From NCBI GenBank assembly GCA_032622095.1, contig CP136063.1, forward strand, positions 145,879,379 to 145,943,378: 64,000 nucleotides of DNA, read 5' to 3'. The notes under the pieces are model-generated. The model saw nothing but the letters and a program-made list of their open reading frames with translations. It was not told where the DNA came from and searched no databases. Below, one piece after another: positions 1-10,470 of the stretch. Source of the stretch: Siphonodentalium dalli. Lineage: Eukaryota; Mollusca; Scaphopoda; Gadilida; Siphonodentaliidae. Within the stretch, counting starts at the first letter, position 1. Every line of letters begins with the position of its first letter. The translations under genes and the position numbers were made by a program.

Positions 1-2711
1 TCAAGCATTAAATCTTTAATGGGGGCAGAACGCGTTAAACCACTGACAATTCTTGCTGCATCTTTATGAAGGCGATCGAGTCTTTCAGTCTGTTGCTGTG
101 GCGCACAGTCCCAGACAATATCGACGTAGTCCATTAAGGGGAGTATATAAGTTAGATAAATACATTCAAGTGTCTTTCGGTCAAGCTTATATTTTAGTTT
201 TCTGAGTTGGGATAATCTTGCAGAAACCTTTTTCGCTACGTTATCCAGATATTTGTTCCATTTGAGATTATTTTGGAGTTCCAGACCAAGATGCGTGTGC
301 GAATCTACAAAGGAAACATCGTTTCCCTGGAATTTCAAGTTGAGATGGGGATTTCCGGATACTAGGGAGTAAGATAGCGCTACAGTTTTTTGAGGATTGA
401 AGGACACTAGCCATTTTTGAGCCCATTCGTCAATGTTATTCAAGTCGTTATTTAGATCACTTGTTAGGATATCCATATCGTAATGAGAAGCAGACAAGCA
501 TGTATCGTCTGCGAACATTCGCGTATCGGACTGGGTGACGTCAGGTAGGTCGTTTATATAGACCAGAAACAGGAAGGGGCCCAATATAGATCCTTGGGGC
601 ACCCCAGCTGGGATACGTTTCAAGTCAGAATATGTATCATTTACAAGGACTCTTTGCTTTCTGTTATGTAAATAATCCTCCAGCCAGGCCAGAAGTCGTC
701 CCCTAATTCCATAGTGACTCAACTTATACACCAGCCCCCGGTGCCAGACTCTCTCAAATGCCTTTGAGATATCACAAAATACAGAACAAGTATATAAGCC
801 TTTGTCGAGAGTCTGGCACAGGTTGTGGTATAAATCGATGAGTTGGTATGAGGTACTGCGTCCTGGTAGAAAACCAGATTGGTGGTGGTATAAGAGTTTG
901 TTATCAAAAAAGAAAGTATTTAGATCGTTTAAAACTAAATTTTCAAATATTTTGGCCAGGCAAGGTAGTAGGGATATAGGTCTATAATTTTTACTATCAG
1001 AGGGGTCGTCTTTTTTAAAGATTGGTGTTACGTTAGCAATTTTCCAATCAGTTGGGAATTTAGATTGTTTTAGTGAAAGCTTAAATAAGATCCGTAAAGG
1101 CGATGCAATGGTTTCGGCAGTGTTTATTAGCATTCGCGCACTTATTCCATCATGGCCATGGGCTTTATTCAATTTGAGGGTTTTGATACTTCTTATGATG
1201 TTTTCTCTTGATACTTCAATTTCTGTTATCGTGTTTGAGCAGCGAAGTTTAAATAACGGGGGGTTGCTGTCTTCTCTCGCTAATGTTGCGTTTGATATGA
1301 AACTCTCGTTTAGAATGTTCGCTTTCTCGAAATCATCAAATGCATAAGTATCGGCATGGGTACTATTTCTTACAGGTTGATTATATATTGGCGGGATAGT
1401 CGCTGTTTTTTTCTTATTAAATAAATAATTCATAAGATGCCAAAAGTCTCTAGGAGTTGGCGATTCTCTAACTTTCTCTTCGATTTTTTCGTCAAAATTT
1501 GCTTTAGCATATTTTTTCATATTATTTACGCGATTTCGTGTCTTTTTATATCTTTCCCAGTGGTATAGGGTATTATTTTTTATGGCCTTGGATCTCAGCC
1601 TATCACGTTTCCGTATTTCTCTACGTATTTCTGAAGTGAACCATAATTTGTCTTTAGGTCTGATTACAACAGTAGATTTCGGAATTGAATCGTTCATTAC
1701 TTCTAGAAATTTGTCATTGAATGATCTAACTGCTTGGTCGATGTTTGTCGCTGCAGTTGGCTGGAGGATATGTTCCCAGTCTATGCTATTTAATATATTA
1801 TTGGCCTTTTCGAAGTCAGCCCGTTTATAATTCCAAATAGTACGATGGAATGAGGTTGCTGGGGAATAATCTGATGATATAGTGGCATAAACTGCAAGAT
1901 GGTCTGAAACTCCAAGATTTAATGTATCGGCATCCAGTACCCTCAAAGAATCACTAACTATCAGTGGGTCAAGAAGAGTTTGGGATGTTCCCGCTATTCG
2001 CGTAGGTTTTTCAATCACATCACGCAGTCCGTAGTAATCGATTATGCCCTTTAGTTTTGACAATGGGTTAAGGAGATTTGAGTTGAAATCGCCAGTGATT
2101 ATTAGTTTATGGTTTGCATCAAGCACGTCATTTATCAAAGTATCTAAGTTGTCCCAGTAGTTTTGATCACTCTCGCGTTCGGACCTATAGGAAACAATCA
2201 GAAGGAATTTGGTGAGTTTTGATGTAATTTCAAAGCAGAGTACTGATGTGTCAAATTCAAATTCGGGTCGCCGGCTAAATATAATATGATTTGCAAACAT
2301 TACACATATCCCTCCACCATGAGAGTCGCGATCGCTCCGCACAGGTTCGGAGAAGTCAAATAGTTTCAGTTTGTTAGAGCTATAAGATGCATCAAGATGA
2401 GTCTCGGAAAAACATAAAATATCGTAGTCGGAAATCAAGTGAGCAATGCTTTCTAATTTGTTTCTAATACTTCTAATATTGTAGTGTAATATATTGAGTG
2501 TAGCTTTAGTATCATCTTGTGGGCCGGGGTGAACCTCAATATCGCCACCAATTACAAGGAGCAGAGCCATGAAATATATAATAGTGTTGATTTTCATTCC
2601 CCAAAAAGCGCATTCGTGCCCACGTTTTATAATTAGTTTTATATTCAGTAATCTTTTATTTAGATCGAAGATACCAATTGCAGCTCTATGTTGAATCGAA
2701 GAGTTAGGCAT
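1..2711 (-). CDS. CR1-like non-LTR retrotransposon ORF2 (EN-RT), partial at window edge
   Basis: I read this frame codon by codon from an ATG at 2711-2709 to base 1 and found no stop in about 903 codons. It is cut by the window edge, not by mutation. An in-frame TAA lies just upstream of the ATG. Order of parts: a short N-terminus with a hydrophobic stretch ending in the 2A-like GDIEVHPGP; an APE-type endonuclease beginning HYNIRSIRNK with the catalytic Glu in CFSETHLD; then RT with CDISKAFERVW (motif A), AGVPQGSILGPF (motif B) and FADD at 504-515 (motif C); then the thumb-like region. The product would nick target DNA and prime reverse transcription of its own RNA. It is a clearly diverged sister of the LINE at 42597-46007, which has YADD. 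The C-terminal zinc motif lies beyond the window. It looks coding-competent as far as it can be seen. Confidence 0.93.
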   Translation of the reverse strand, partial: MPNSSIQHRAAIGIFDLNKRLLNIKLIIKRGHECAFWGMKINTIIYFMALLLVIGGDIEVHPGPQDDTKATLNILHYNIRSIRNKLESIAHLISDYDILCFSETHLDASYSSNKLKLFDFSEPVRSDRDSHGGGICVMFANHIIFSRRPEFEFDTSVLCFEITSKLTKFLLIVSYRSERESDQNYWDNLDTLINDVLDANHKLIITGDFNSNLLNPLSKLKGIIDYYGLRDVIEKPTRIAGTSQTLLDPLIVSDSLRVLDADTLNLGVSDHLAVYATISSDYSPATSFHRTIWNYKRADFEKANNILNSIDWEHILQPTAATNIDQAVRSFNDKFLEVMNDSIPKSTVVIRPKDKLWFTSEIRREIRKRDRLRSKAIKNNTLYHWERYKKTRNRVNNMKKYAKANFDEKIEEKVRESPTPRDFWHLMNYLFNKKKTATIPPIYNQPVRNSTHADTYAFDDFEKANILNESFISNATLAREDSNPPLFKLRCSNTITEIEVSRENIIRSIKTLKLNKAHGHDGISARMLINTAETIASPLRILFKLSLKQSKFPTDWKIANVTPIFKKDDPSDSKNYRPISLLPCLAKIFENLVLNDLNTFFFDNKLLYHHQSGFLPGRSTSYQLIDLYHNLCQTLDKGLYTCSVFCDISKAFERVWHRGLVYKLSHYGIRGRLLAWLEDYLHNRKQRVLVNDTYSDLKRIPAGVPQGSILGPFLFLVYINDLPDVTQSDTRMFADDTCLSASHYDMDILTSDLNNDLNNIDEWAQKWLVSFNPQKTVALSYSLVSGNPHLNLKFQGNDVSFVDSHTHLGLELQNNLKWNKYLDNVAKKVSARLSQLRKLKYKLDRKTLECIYLTYILPLMDYVDIVWDCAPQQQTERLDRLHKDAARIVSGLTRSAPIKDLML
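2520..2546 (-). other. 2A-like GDIEVHPGP peptide near ORF2 N-terminus
   Basis: In the frame starting at 2711, residues 56-64 read GDIEVHPGP, directly after a hydrophobic run (IIYFMALLLVIGG). The 2A consensus is D-(V/I)-E-x-N-P-G-P; here the Asn is His. 2A-like peptides at the N-terminus of CR1-type LINEs are known in several invertebrates. They release the upstream peptide by ribosome skipping, and some double as signal sequences. The His may reduce or abolish skipping. Confidence 0.6.
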
Positions 2712-3480
2712 GAGATTTTAATCTGGATTTCCAATTGTATATTGAGCTGCATGTTGGTATCCACATCGTGAAAATCGATTTGACTGGTAGTGAACAAGGG
2801 TCTGGTAACACATTTCTTAACAACGGGTGACTGTGGAGGTTGAGATGGTATGAATGAAACCTGTTATATGTACGTAACATGAAAAAAGCAGAGTGCAACA
2901 TAATACATACATATACATATACAGAAATACATAATGTCATGATTATGGTGGGGTGGTTTCATACATACATGGGGTTGCGATATATGCTCCCTGCGGTCCT
3001 CAATCTGATATAACTTTTTGTTTTTGAATCGACCTTATAGTTTATTTAATTTTGATTCCAGTACTTATATATAGGGCCTTGGTGTTTCGGTAGTTTCGTG
3101 ACTTTTTACTGTGAAGGTCTGCGTTATCATGACATTAATGGCATTAATTTAGCGTCGTTAATGGTGCGTCGGGTACGCAGCCCCTTGTCCATGTTTTTGG
3201 ATATATAAATTTTAGTAACAATTGAATCCTTAAGGTCAGAAAGGTCAAAGTGGTAAGAAATACACCCACGCAAACCATGGCACACAACGCACAAAATTGA
3301 GCTCGACTCTGTTTTTAGGATAAATTTTTGATGACGTGGTCTACCGTAGTTTGTAGTATTTTTACAGCAAGGTGTGATCACGTGGTTTCGTAACGCAGCC
3401 ATTGCGTGTTTTGGTAAGGTTTGCCTCGTGGATTTTGATCGTGTTGTGTAATTAAGACTCTTCGCCTTCGCGCCTGGCAA
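2712..3480. other. probable LINE 5'UTR, then unassigned DNA
   Basis: The first 250-300 bp above the LINE start is probably its 5' untranslated region. It carries short ACATACATAT-type simple sequence and looks loosely like the region above the sister copy (46008-46280). A 117-codon minus-strand frame at 3127-3480 has no recognisable domain and I do not call it a gene. Confidence 0.3.
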
Positions 3481-4094
3481 GCTATTATTTATGCATTTTT
3501 GCGAGCAAACTTTTCTGCGGCAGGTCGGTGAATTTCAGTGGTATATTCTAAGTTATATTACTAGTATTAGGTTTTTATTTATCCGTTTTATTCCATTGTT
3601 TGTTCTGGAATTTTTAGTTTTCCATCAGGATCAGGCATTTTGTCTGAGAATCACAGTTTCTTGTCAAAAGTACCGAAAAAACAAGGCCCCAAACGAATTT
3701 ACAAGTTGATTTAACTAATCACTCTTAGTGATAGCATTTAGAAATTCAATTTCATGTACAAATTGAATATGCACTGCATATTCAAAATGAAATTATCATA
3801 ATTCATATTATTCATAATCATTTACATTAAATTACAACTTGACTGGTCAGTGCAGATGCAATTTATTAGTTTACCGAATGTAGAATATGTTGGTTAATTC
3901 AGTGTCAGACTCATGTCAGTGGAGCAAACCACGGTATTCAGGTATTAATATCATTATTTGGGTGCATTGATGATGACATGATAGCGATATATCATTATAT
4001 GGCATTTTCAGGGGGGGGGGGGGGGGTGGCATCACATCCTTGGCATCGAACATTTTGTCCGGTTCATTGATCTTAATGTGATTTGGTGCTTTCG
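3481..4094. other. no gene seen; 16-bp G run
   Basis: AT-rich DNA without a convincing coding frame. A run of 16 G at 4011-4026 produces proline-rich shadow frames on the minus strand. Confidence 0.5.
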
Positions 4095-4116
4095 TTATTA
4101 CCGGTAGACGGCGTGA

Positions 4117-4323
4117 GCTTTCCGATGAATGGCAACAAGCCACACGTGACCACCGACCGGATCCCGAAAAACCACCCACAATTCTGCCGCGGCCAGGTGG
4201 TCAATCTCTTTGGGCATTACTATAGCAATGCCCAAAGCAATCGACCACCCAGCCACAGCAGAACCACGGGAAACTCTTCAGGACTCAGTCGGAAATGCGG
4301 CCCGTTGCCATTCACTGGAAAGC
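4117..4323. repeat. inside-out relative of the TA-flanked foldback MITE
   Basis: The sequence is an imperfect palindrome centred near 4215 on GGGCATTACTATAGCAATGC. The left half matches the right half of the MITE at 47540-47749, from TTTCCGATGAATGGCAACAA to the terminal GCATTACT. The right half matches the left half of that MITE, from GCAATGCCC through CCACAGCAG to GTTGCCATTCA. Termini are therefore joined in the middle at TA, as in two abutting copies or a circle junction. It is GC-richer and diverged. Confidence 0.6.
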
Positions 4324-5689
4324 TAAGAACCGTGATCACTAGTAATAGTGATTTCACTCTTTCCCTAAACAATGTCTCGATGCCAGATAAATTAATAATA
4401 GTGATTCATAGGAATTTGCTCTAAAAGTAATAATCATGCAGAAATTATTTTTGGCACCTTGAGGAATGTAATTTTCTCAGAATTTTGTTTGTTTCCTCTC
4501 TACTAAACTCAATTAACTAGTACAGACAACAGGACAAAGAGAGACTATCGGATATAGTGTTTTTTCAATACCAATTGTGGTGGAGGGTGGGGCTGGTAAA
4601 CATCTTGTCTTCTTTTTAGTTCCTAGGATGCATCGATAAAAGATTTTTGGGTATTTTAATTTACCCTATTTTATGTAATATTCATTCGGTGCTTAATATT
4701 ATTGGTAAAGTATATTATAACTCTTCCCGAAAACACTCCGAGCAATATCCACCAGGACTACTGTTCTTTGTAAATATTATTAGGGTACAGAGATTTTTAT
4801 TTTTAGATATGTGTATAGGAAATGTTGATGTTTTGCTGCGGAATTTCAGATTTGTATACTTAAATATATTTCACACATGTAGTTATTATGGTACTAGTGT
4901 GATTGTCATGCAAAAGCTTTTGTTCTAAATATAGTAACAATTTATGTCCCTTATTTTTTTATTTTTTTTTTAATTCATGTTACCCATGGTCACTTAAACT
5001 CAACATTGTTATAGTAAAGTGAGTCATGGCAGCTTATATGCTCATTGATGTACAGTGCTCGGGAAGAGGTACAACTTTTAAAATTTACCAATTCTTGAAT
5101 TCCAGTTTAGGATGGTAGGGTTTTTTTTTTTTTAATTTCTTTTTTATATTCCTCGTTGAAAGATTATTTTTTTAAATAGTAAGTTTGGGATGGGGACATT
5201 TTTATGCTTACATGTATTTTGGTAAATAATGAGAATACATGTATGCGTAAAAAATATAAACCATAGTGTGTTAGGCATCTTATTAGATAAATAGTGAGGA
5301 ACGATATGAATCAACCGTTACTCCCTTGGTTTAGACTTTCAGTAATTTCATTTGTGCGTATATTGCTACATAAACACATTCCCAATTTTCAATTGGGAAG
5401 TTTGGTACGGGGAATTTTTTTGTTTCCATAATGTCATAAATCAAAGAAAATAAATGTGTATATTCTGCTGCAAATACCTTTGCCATATATAATCGATTGG
5501 TTTGTAGATAGCCTACTGGTTTTGGGGTATATTACTAAAAAATATTATGAGATACTATAGTAGTATTGCCTGCATTGGTCATCTTGTGATGAGTGAAAAG
5601 AATGGTATTATATCTAAGTTTATATCTTCTATGAACCAGGATGTTTTTCCCACAGACTATTGGGGAAATGAGGCAGGGGGCTGACAGGC
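4324..5689. other. no gene seen
   Basis: AT-rich sequence with T and A homopolymers. Short frames here show no domain, and I see no structured repeat. Confidence 0.5.
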
Positions 5690-6190
5690 TGATATTGTCG
5701 TGATGAGAAGAAACCAGGGGTAGGCTATCCCCTAGAATTTCCTTCCTGAAAAGTTGGACGGAAGGAGCAGAAGAGGATGCATAGCCCTGGAGATACAGCC
5801 TGTCAGCCCTGCTTATAAATGTTTCTTATTTGATTTGTCTGAATAAGTGGTATAGTTATTGAATTTTCGAGTCGCAACTTAGTTTACTACTGAGGCCAAA
5901 GGTAATATATATATGACTTTTTAAAGATGATGTCTTAACATGATCTTATACCCTTTGTGTATGGATATATGTATAGGTAGTGGGGGTGGGGTGGGACTGT
6001 ATAGCAATCCAGTCTGGGTTTGATGGAATTTTGCCCAGACGGGGGGGGGGGGGGGGGGGGGGGGGGGGGTAGGCCTTCCCCTATGGCTCATCTCTTCCCG
6101 AAAGGTTGATATGGAAGAGACAATAAAAGGAAGCATAGCCCCGTGTGGTACTTGTCAAACACCCTTGTCCTAGATAAATGCGTTTGAGTT
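5690..6190. repeat. diverged repeat pair around a 29-bp G run
   Basis: Sequence near 5690-5830 (GGTAGGCTATCCCCTAG, then GCATAGCCC) recurs in degraded form near 6066-6190 (GGTAGGCCTTCCCCTATGG, then GCATAGCCC). Both are followed by a similar TTGATTT-containing stretch. A run of 29 G at 6041-6069 lies at the start of the second copy. Confidence 0.45.
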
Positions 6191-6954
6191 GATTTCCTAC
6201 ATAAAAACTATTCATAATTGTTTGTGTTAGATTAGCATCCAACACTAACACTTTTGGCTGCTGGTACAAAGATATTTAATTTTTCCTTTCTAATATGCTC
6301 TTCTGCTTTCAAAAGTATATGGTGCAAAAGATAAACTAACTGTACTGACATTCCATGTAGGCCCGATAATTTTGGTAAGGTATATGCAGATAATACACAC
6401 ACATATAATTATACATTGTCACATTATCGTCCAACCCTCTCTAAGCCAAATGCTCATTGATGAGTAGATATCCATGCGTTCTTCAGATTTCAAAAGTATA
6501 AGGTACAAAAGATAAATTAGCTGTATTGACATTTCTGCCTATAGTCTTTATTATGACTTTCAATTTGGAGTGCTCATTTTTTAGTAGTTTCCGTAGGAAA
6601 TATTCGGATAGTAATTTACACAAACAAGGTCATTGGCCGAACTTATCTTCGTCCATTTTCAGTACTTTTGTTATCTGTATTTTGTTATATTGTCTGTAGA
6701 TAACCTCTAAAACAATAATAGACCATTAGGATATTTATATTTTGGGGAAATCCATTTGATATAGAGAGGGTTTTGACGGTGCTTGTCGATATAGATTTAT
6801 GCATTTTCTTATTTACTCATTTCTTCATATATTATAATATCTTTACATACACATACATTATAATATTTACACGTTACAAGTAATAAATCGACCCTTACAT
6901 GTTTGGGGCTGTCCGGGAGTTTGCATAAACCCTGTGCCAATGCACAATCCCAGA
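6191..6954. other. no gene seen
   Basis: AT-rich. The sequence CAAAAGTATA occurs twice (6309, 6490) in a weakly repeated context. No supported coding frame. Confidence 0.4.
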
Positions 6955-7130
6955 CATGCAAGCATCCCGTGGGTAGTCTCGCATATATGTGAGAATACAA
7001 CAGCCCAACGCCATATACCCCGAGCCGTGTCCCCCCACCACACATGCAGGACCCCTTTGGAGACCGGCATATATGAGGGGAAGGACCGGCACAGGACCAT
7101 TTATGTTGGACCGGTGCAACTCCAGTAATG
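6955..7130. repeat. two-copy tandem repeat, about 88 bp, GC-rich
   Basis: CATGCAAGCATCCCGTGGG with CGCATATATGTGAG at about 6955 is echoed by CATGCAGGACCCCTTTGG with GGCATATATGAGGG at about 7043. The block is clearly GC-richer than its surroundings. Overlapping open frames on both strands here are shadows of this composition. Confidence 0.55.
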
Positions 7131-7202
7131 AAGGTCACTAACATTTAAGCAATGTATGGATATATAGGAAAATTATATATTTAAATTCATAGTTTAAATC
7201 TT

Positions 7203-7362
7203 GCGCAGAGCCTGGAATGGAGCCCTGCTATGTGGCGAGTCGTGCTCGCCTGCGGGCTATGTGTGTACCATGGGCGCATGGTTGTGAAAGGTTTGTATTT
7301 TTGGTGAGGTAAAATTTGCCCGTAACCTCCATAGCAGGGAATCTCACACCAGGCTCTGTTCT
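7203..7362. repeat. short foldback (inverted repeat)
   Basis: GCAGAGCCTGGAATGGAGCC with CCCTGCTATG at 7203-7232 pairs with CATAGCAGGG and CACCAGGCTCTG at 7330-7360. The loop is about 100 bp. It looks like a small MITE or foldback. Confidence 0.6.
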
Positions 7363-7679
7363 TAGAAGTTTTCAAAGTTTAGTGATCTTCAGTCTAGACA
7401 ATGGTTGCAAGTTTAGTGTTTCCGTGCTGATACTTTAGTAATTTATCCCGTTGAACATAATAGAAATTGAATTTGTTCAACTTATTTTGCGGACATCGAT
7501 AGACAGCAGCTATACTGGTGGGAGGGTGAAAGTTAAAGGTTCAAATAAAAATAGGTAAAAATGGCCTCTTTTGCCAAAATTTGTGTGAAGTAAATGAGGC
7601 TTCTTGATTTGGCGCAACAAAAGGGTAGGTAGGTAGGTATGGTATTAATCAAAAAACAAAAACAAACATTTACATATTC

Positions 7680-8020
7680 TTAAAGGCACTCATAGCATCT
7701 GCATTTCAGTCTTCACAGTGAATTTATTTTTGAGACTTAATGATAATTAGGAATATAAATATGGACGGTTTGTGACAGTGGTTACTAATAATTTAAGGCG
7801 CTCGTAGCATTTACTCTTTATTCCTCTCAAGGTAAAAATATTTTGAAGACTCGGTGGTAAATAAGAATAGAAAATATCAACGGTTTGTAGCAGTGATTTC
7901 CTGTCACTGAAGGCACTCGTAGTGTTTTCACTTTAATTGGTCGATACAGGGGATATATTTTGGAGACTATTAATTTAGAGAATACACGATACGGATTGTT
8001 TGTAACCGTCTTTCGTGTAT
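7680..8020. repeat. three diverged tandem copies, about 115 bp
   Basis: AAGGCACTCATAGCAT (about 7684), AAGGCGCTCGTAGCAT (about 7796) and AAGGCACTCGTAGTGT (about 7911) each begin a unit ending in a GACGGTTTGT-, AACGGTTTGT- or ACGGATTGTTTGT-like stretch. The copies are old and diverged. Confidence 0.65.
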
Positions 8021-8445
8021 ATGTCTATTAGGCCGTGAACAACACAATTTATAGGCTCTATGGGGATAATAATCATTTACTTTGTTGTTGTTCATTTGAC
8101 CTTTTTACTAGTATGATTTTTAATTTAATTGTAGATTTCATATCTATGCTGGTAAACAGTCAATGTTGGTTAGCAAATGTGTTTACCTTCAACATTTGGT
8201 CTGATAGAACTCAGTTTTATGCTATTTTCATGTTTTAGTTAGTCTTTAACGGTTATATTTTTATTTTACTCTTCAGAATTTGATTTTTGCAGATGCTATG
8301 GGTGTCTTTTATAAGGTTCATCAAATAAGCCATCAGGTAATGTAATTATGCAATACGAGTATTTCATAAGGAAAGATTTTGGTTCATAGTGCGGACGGTC
8401 AACTTCAAGTTAAAGCTGACCAATGATGTGTCCATATGTGAAATC
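8021..8445. other. no gene seen; 3' breakpoint of the ORF1 element
   Basis: Immediately below the ORF1 stop on the minus strand there is space for an ORF2 start at 8435, but coding similarity stops at once. The rest is AT-rich with no recognisable frame. Confidence 0.45.
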
Positions 8446-9798
8446 TCACTTCAACGATTGGGCTTCCTGGAGTGTTTTAACTACTGACTTCTTGCTACTC
8501 TCGGTCTTCTTAATGAAGATTTTGCCATCAGACGTCCAGTAAGAATTTATTTTTGAGTCTTTCTTCAGGTCTGATAGTACTTTAACGATTGCTTGTCTTT
8601 CCTGGGTCAAATCCTCAGTGATGATTATTTTGGACTTTCCTTTCAGCATCTTTTTTTGGGAAAAGATGTCATATTTGGTGATCCAAGTAGTGAAACGAAC
8701 AAGGATCTGGCAGCTTTTCTTTGTTTCAGTTTGTGTGTTATTTGCGGGACTTATTTTAATGCCGCCAATAGGGTGAGCTCGGTGAATCTCGTTTGGTCCG
8801 AGATCTATGGATAGATACTCCGAGCAAATCTGTTTGATGAGACGAACACTATCAATTTTGTAGGGATCTGTTATGTGTGGTGGAATAGGTACATTGTGGA
8901 ACCTAAGAGAGTTTCTTCGTCCATACTGCTCATAATTTTCAAACTTCTTGTCAAAGTTTTCCTGAAGGTTTGTAATATTTGTGTCAATATACTCTCTGAT
9001 TGACTTATCATCCAAGGTATCTGGAGTATTTGCTTGTTTTTCTTTTACCTCGTTAATCGATTCTCTTAATTTGATATTTTCGTCCTTTGCACTCTGTAAT
9101 TCTCCCTTCAATGTCTGCATTTCTTGTTTCAGGCCAGAGACTTCATTTTGTACGGTGGATACTGTTTGTTTGGTTTCAGTTAATTGATTTTTTACAGTTT
9201 CTTCGATAGTAGAATTGAGGTTTGCGAATAGGTTGGTCAGTGTAATCATTTGGTTACTTATTCCTTCAAATTCTTCTTTTATGCATTTGCTGATCTGATC
9301 TTTGATGCTTTTATTCAGACTTTCTTCTTGGGGCTCTTCATTGTCTAAATATGATTTTCTTCTGGTAGCTCTGGATGGGGATGACTCTTCATTTTTCCTT
9401 TTGGATTTGCGGTCAAGTGTTTGACGAGTTAAGGGTGAGAAACTGGTACCGGTTAATCTGGATGGGGATCCCTGTGGTGATGAAAATGGTGTCCCAGTTG
9501 GTGTAAATAATGGAAGTGGTTTTGGAATAGTGAAATTGAAATCAGCTACTTGGTTTATTACCTCCACTACTGAGTCTTCTGGAGAACGTTCATTCTTTGA
9601 AAGTGTTGAATTTTCAAGTTCGATTTTCCTTTGAATGCATGTTGGTGAAATAGCAGAGTGTACTTCATTTGTCATACTATCTGGGTTTTGAATATTTGAT
9701 GTGTTTCTTGTAGGATGTTTGTCCAATGAGTCTATAGTATCATTAGAGCAGGAAGTTTTGTCAGTTTGGTCTTGTGTATTTGCTTCGGAGTCCGCCAT
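8446..9798 (-). CDS. LINE ORF1 protein (L1/Tx1-type coiled-coil RNA-binding protein), intact, no ORF2
   Basis: 450 residues from an ATG in the strong context CCAAAATGGCGGAC. The N-terminal 130 residues are Ser/Thr/Pro-rich, followed by a basic NLS-like patch (KSKRKNEESS, about 131-140). A long Glu/Lys/Gln-rich coiled coil spans roughly 160-290. The ORF1 RNA-binding core starts with YGRRNSLRFHNVP at about 292-304, followed by IHRAHPIGG, and the C-terminal domain carries IITEDLTQERQ and YWTSDGKIFIKK. This order is that of L1-type ORF1p, which trimerises and coats the element RNA. No RT follows on the minus strand. A possible ORF2 start (ATG at 8435, MDTSLVSFN) is lost within about 10 codons. 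LINEs normally lose their 5' end, so keeping the 5' end and losing the 3' end is unusual. Confidence 0.88.
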   Translation of the reverse strand: MADSEANTQDQTDKTSCSNDTIDSLDKHPTRNTSNIQNPDSMTNEVHSAISPTCIQRKIELENSTLSKNERSPEDSVVEVINQVADFNFTIPKPLPLFTPTGTPFSSPQGSPSRLTGTSFSPLTRQTLDRKSKRKNEESSPSRATRRKSYLDNEEPQEESLNKSIKDQISKCIKEEFEGISNQMITLTNLFANLNSTIEETVKNQLTETKQTVSTVQNEVSGLKQEMQTLKGELQSAKDENIKLRESINEVKEKQANTPDTLDDKSIREYIDTNITNLQENFDKKFENYEQYGRRNSLRFHNVPIPPHITDPYKIDSVRLIKQICSEYLSIDLGPNEIHRAHPIGGIKISPANNTQTETKKSCQILVRFTTWITKYDIFSQKKMLKGKSKIIITEDLTQERQAIVKVLSDLKKDSKINSYWTSDGKIFIKKTESSKKSVVKTLQEAQSLK

Positions 9799-10049
9799 TT
9801 TGGAGGTGTATGTTGCTATTTTTAGCTACTCGTTTTTTTTGGGCAGTTCACCAAAGTTTTTGTCGAATTAACACCTGTACTAATTCACAAAACTTTAAAA
9901 TGTTCGCTTTGCTGATATACTTAATTGGTAATAAGCTGAGTTTGTTGTCGAGTTGGTCATTTCAACGCTCAATTTGTCTTCAGTTTGAGGAAAAGACGGG
10001 AGCAAAATTCGCGTGTAGTGGTTACGTCGCCATCTTGTTTCGAGCTATC
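9799..10049 (-). promoter_or_regulatory. LINE 5'UTR and likely internal promoter of the ORF1 element
   Basis: Read on the minus strand, the element appears to begin at about 10049 with GCTCGAAACAAGATGGCGAC. This contains a YY1-like AAGATGGCG core, as in the 5' ends of L1 elements. The boundary is set by the 421-bp repeat that starts at 10050 and recurs elsewhere without this sequence. The 5'UTR is then about 250 bp. Confidence 0.5.
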
Positions 10050-10470
10050 GCTGATCTGTTATTAATGAACCAAACAATTAACATGTCAACACACTCTGGC
10101 CCGCCAATGCTACAGTGTATAAACGTAACGGGACAAATATGCACATTATATTGGCAGCTAACGAGAACATTCATCAACAGAAATCTGCTCACCCCTTTCA
10201 GCCGATACGATAGAAACTAAACGATTTGTTACTTTTAATTACCCGTACGTAATTACACTACTTGCGTGTTAATAAAGTACGACCCCATTACCACTAAAGG
10301 TGAAACATGGGATTTAGAACATTAATATTCACTCTTACATAGTTCCACATCCAAGGTTCGTCTTGTGTAATCGTATGTCAGTTGTAACGTTGTGAAACTG
10401 CAACCGAACTGAATCATTCGATGCTAAATAGTTCATGGGTGACCTGATGCATGCATCTTAGTTTTCTTGT
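10050..10470 (+). repeat. 421-bp repeat, copy 1
   Basis: Nearly identical to 16571-16991 at a constant offset of 6521. By eye I see only about five substitutions (for example CCGATACG versus CTATACG near 10201, and CACTAAAGG versus CAATAAAGG near 10292). It carries no long frame. Copy 1 is bounded by the ORF1 LINE 5' end; copy 2 ends at a LINE 3' end. Confidence 0.92.

Noticed and set aside
3127-3480. 117-codon minus-strand frame
   Set aside because: No recognisable domain; lies in the region above a LINE and has no independent support.
4647-4928. 93-codon plus-strand frame
   Set aside because: AT-rich, biased to Ile/Leu/Tyr/Phe as expected from base composition; no domain.
5921-6136. Proline-rich minus frame
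   Set aside because: Created by the 29-bp G run; a low-complexity shadow.
6809-7144. Several overlapping frames on both strands
   Set aside because: They are open together because the block is GC-rich and tandemly repeated; no domain in any.
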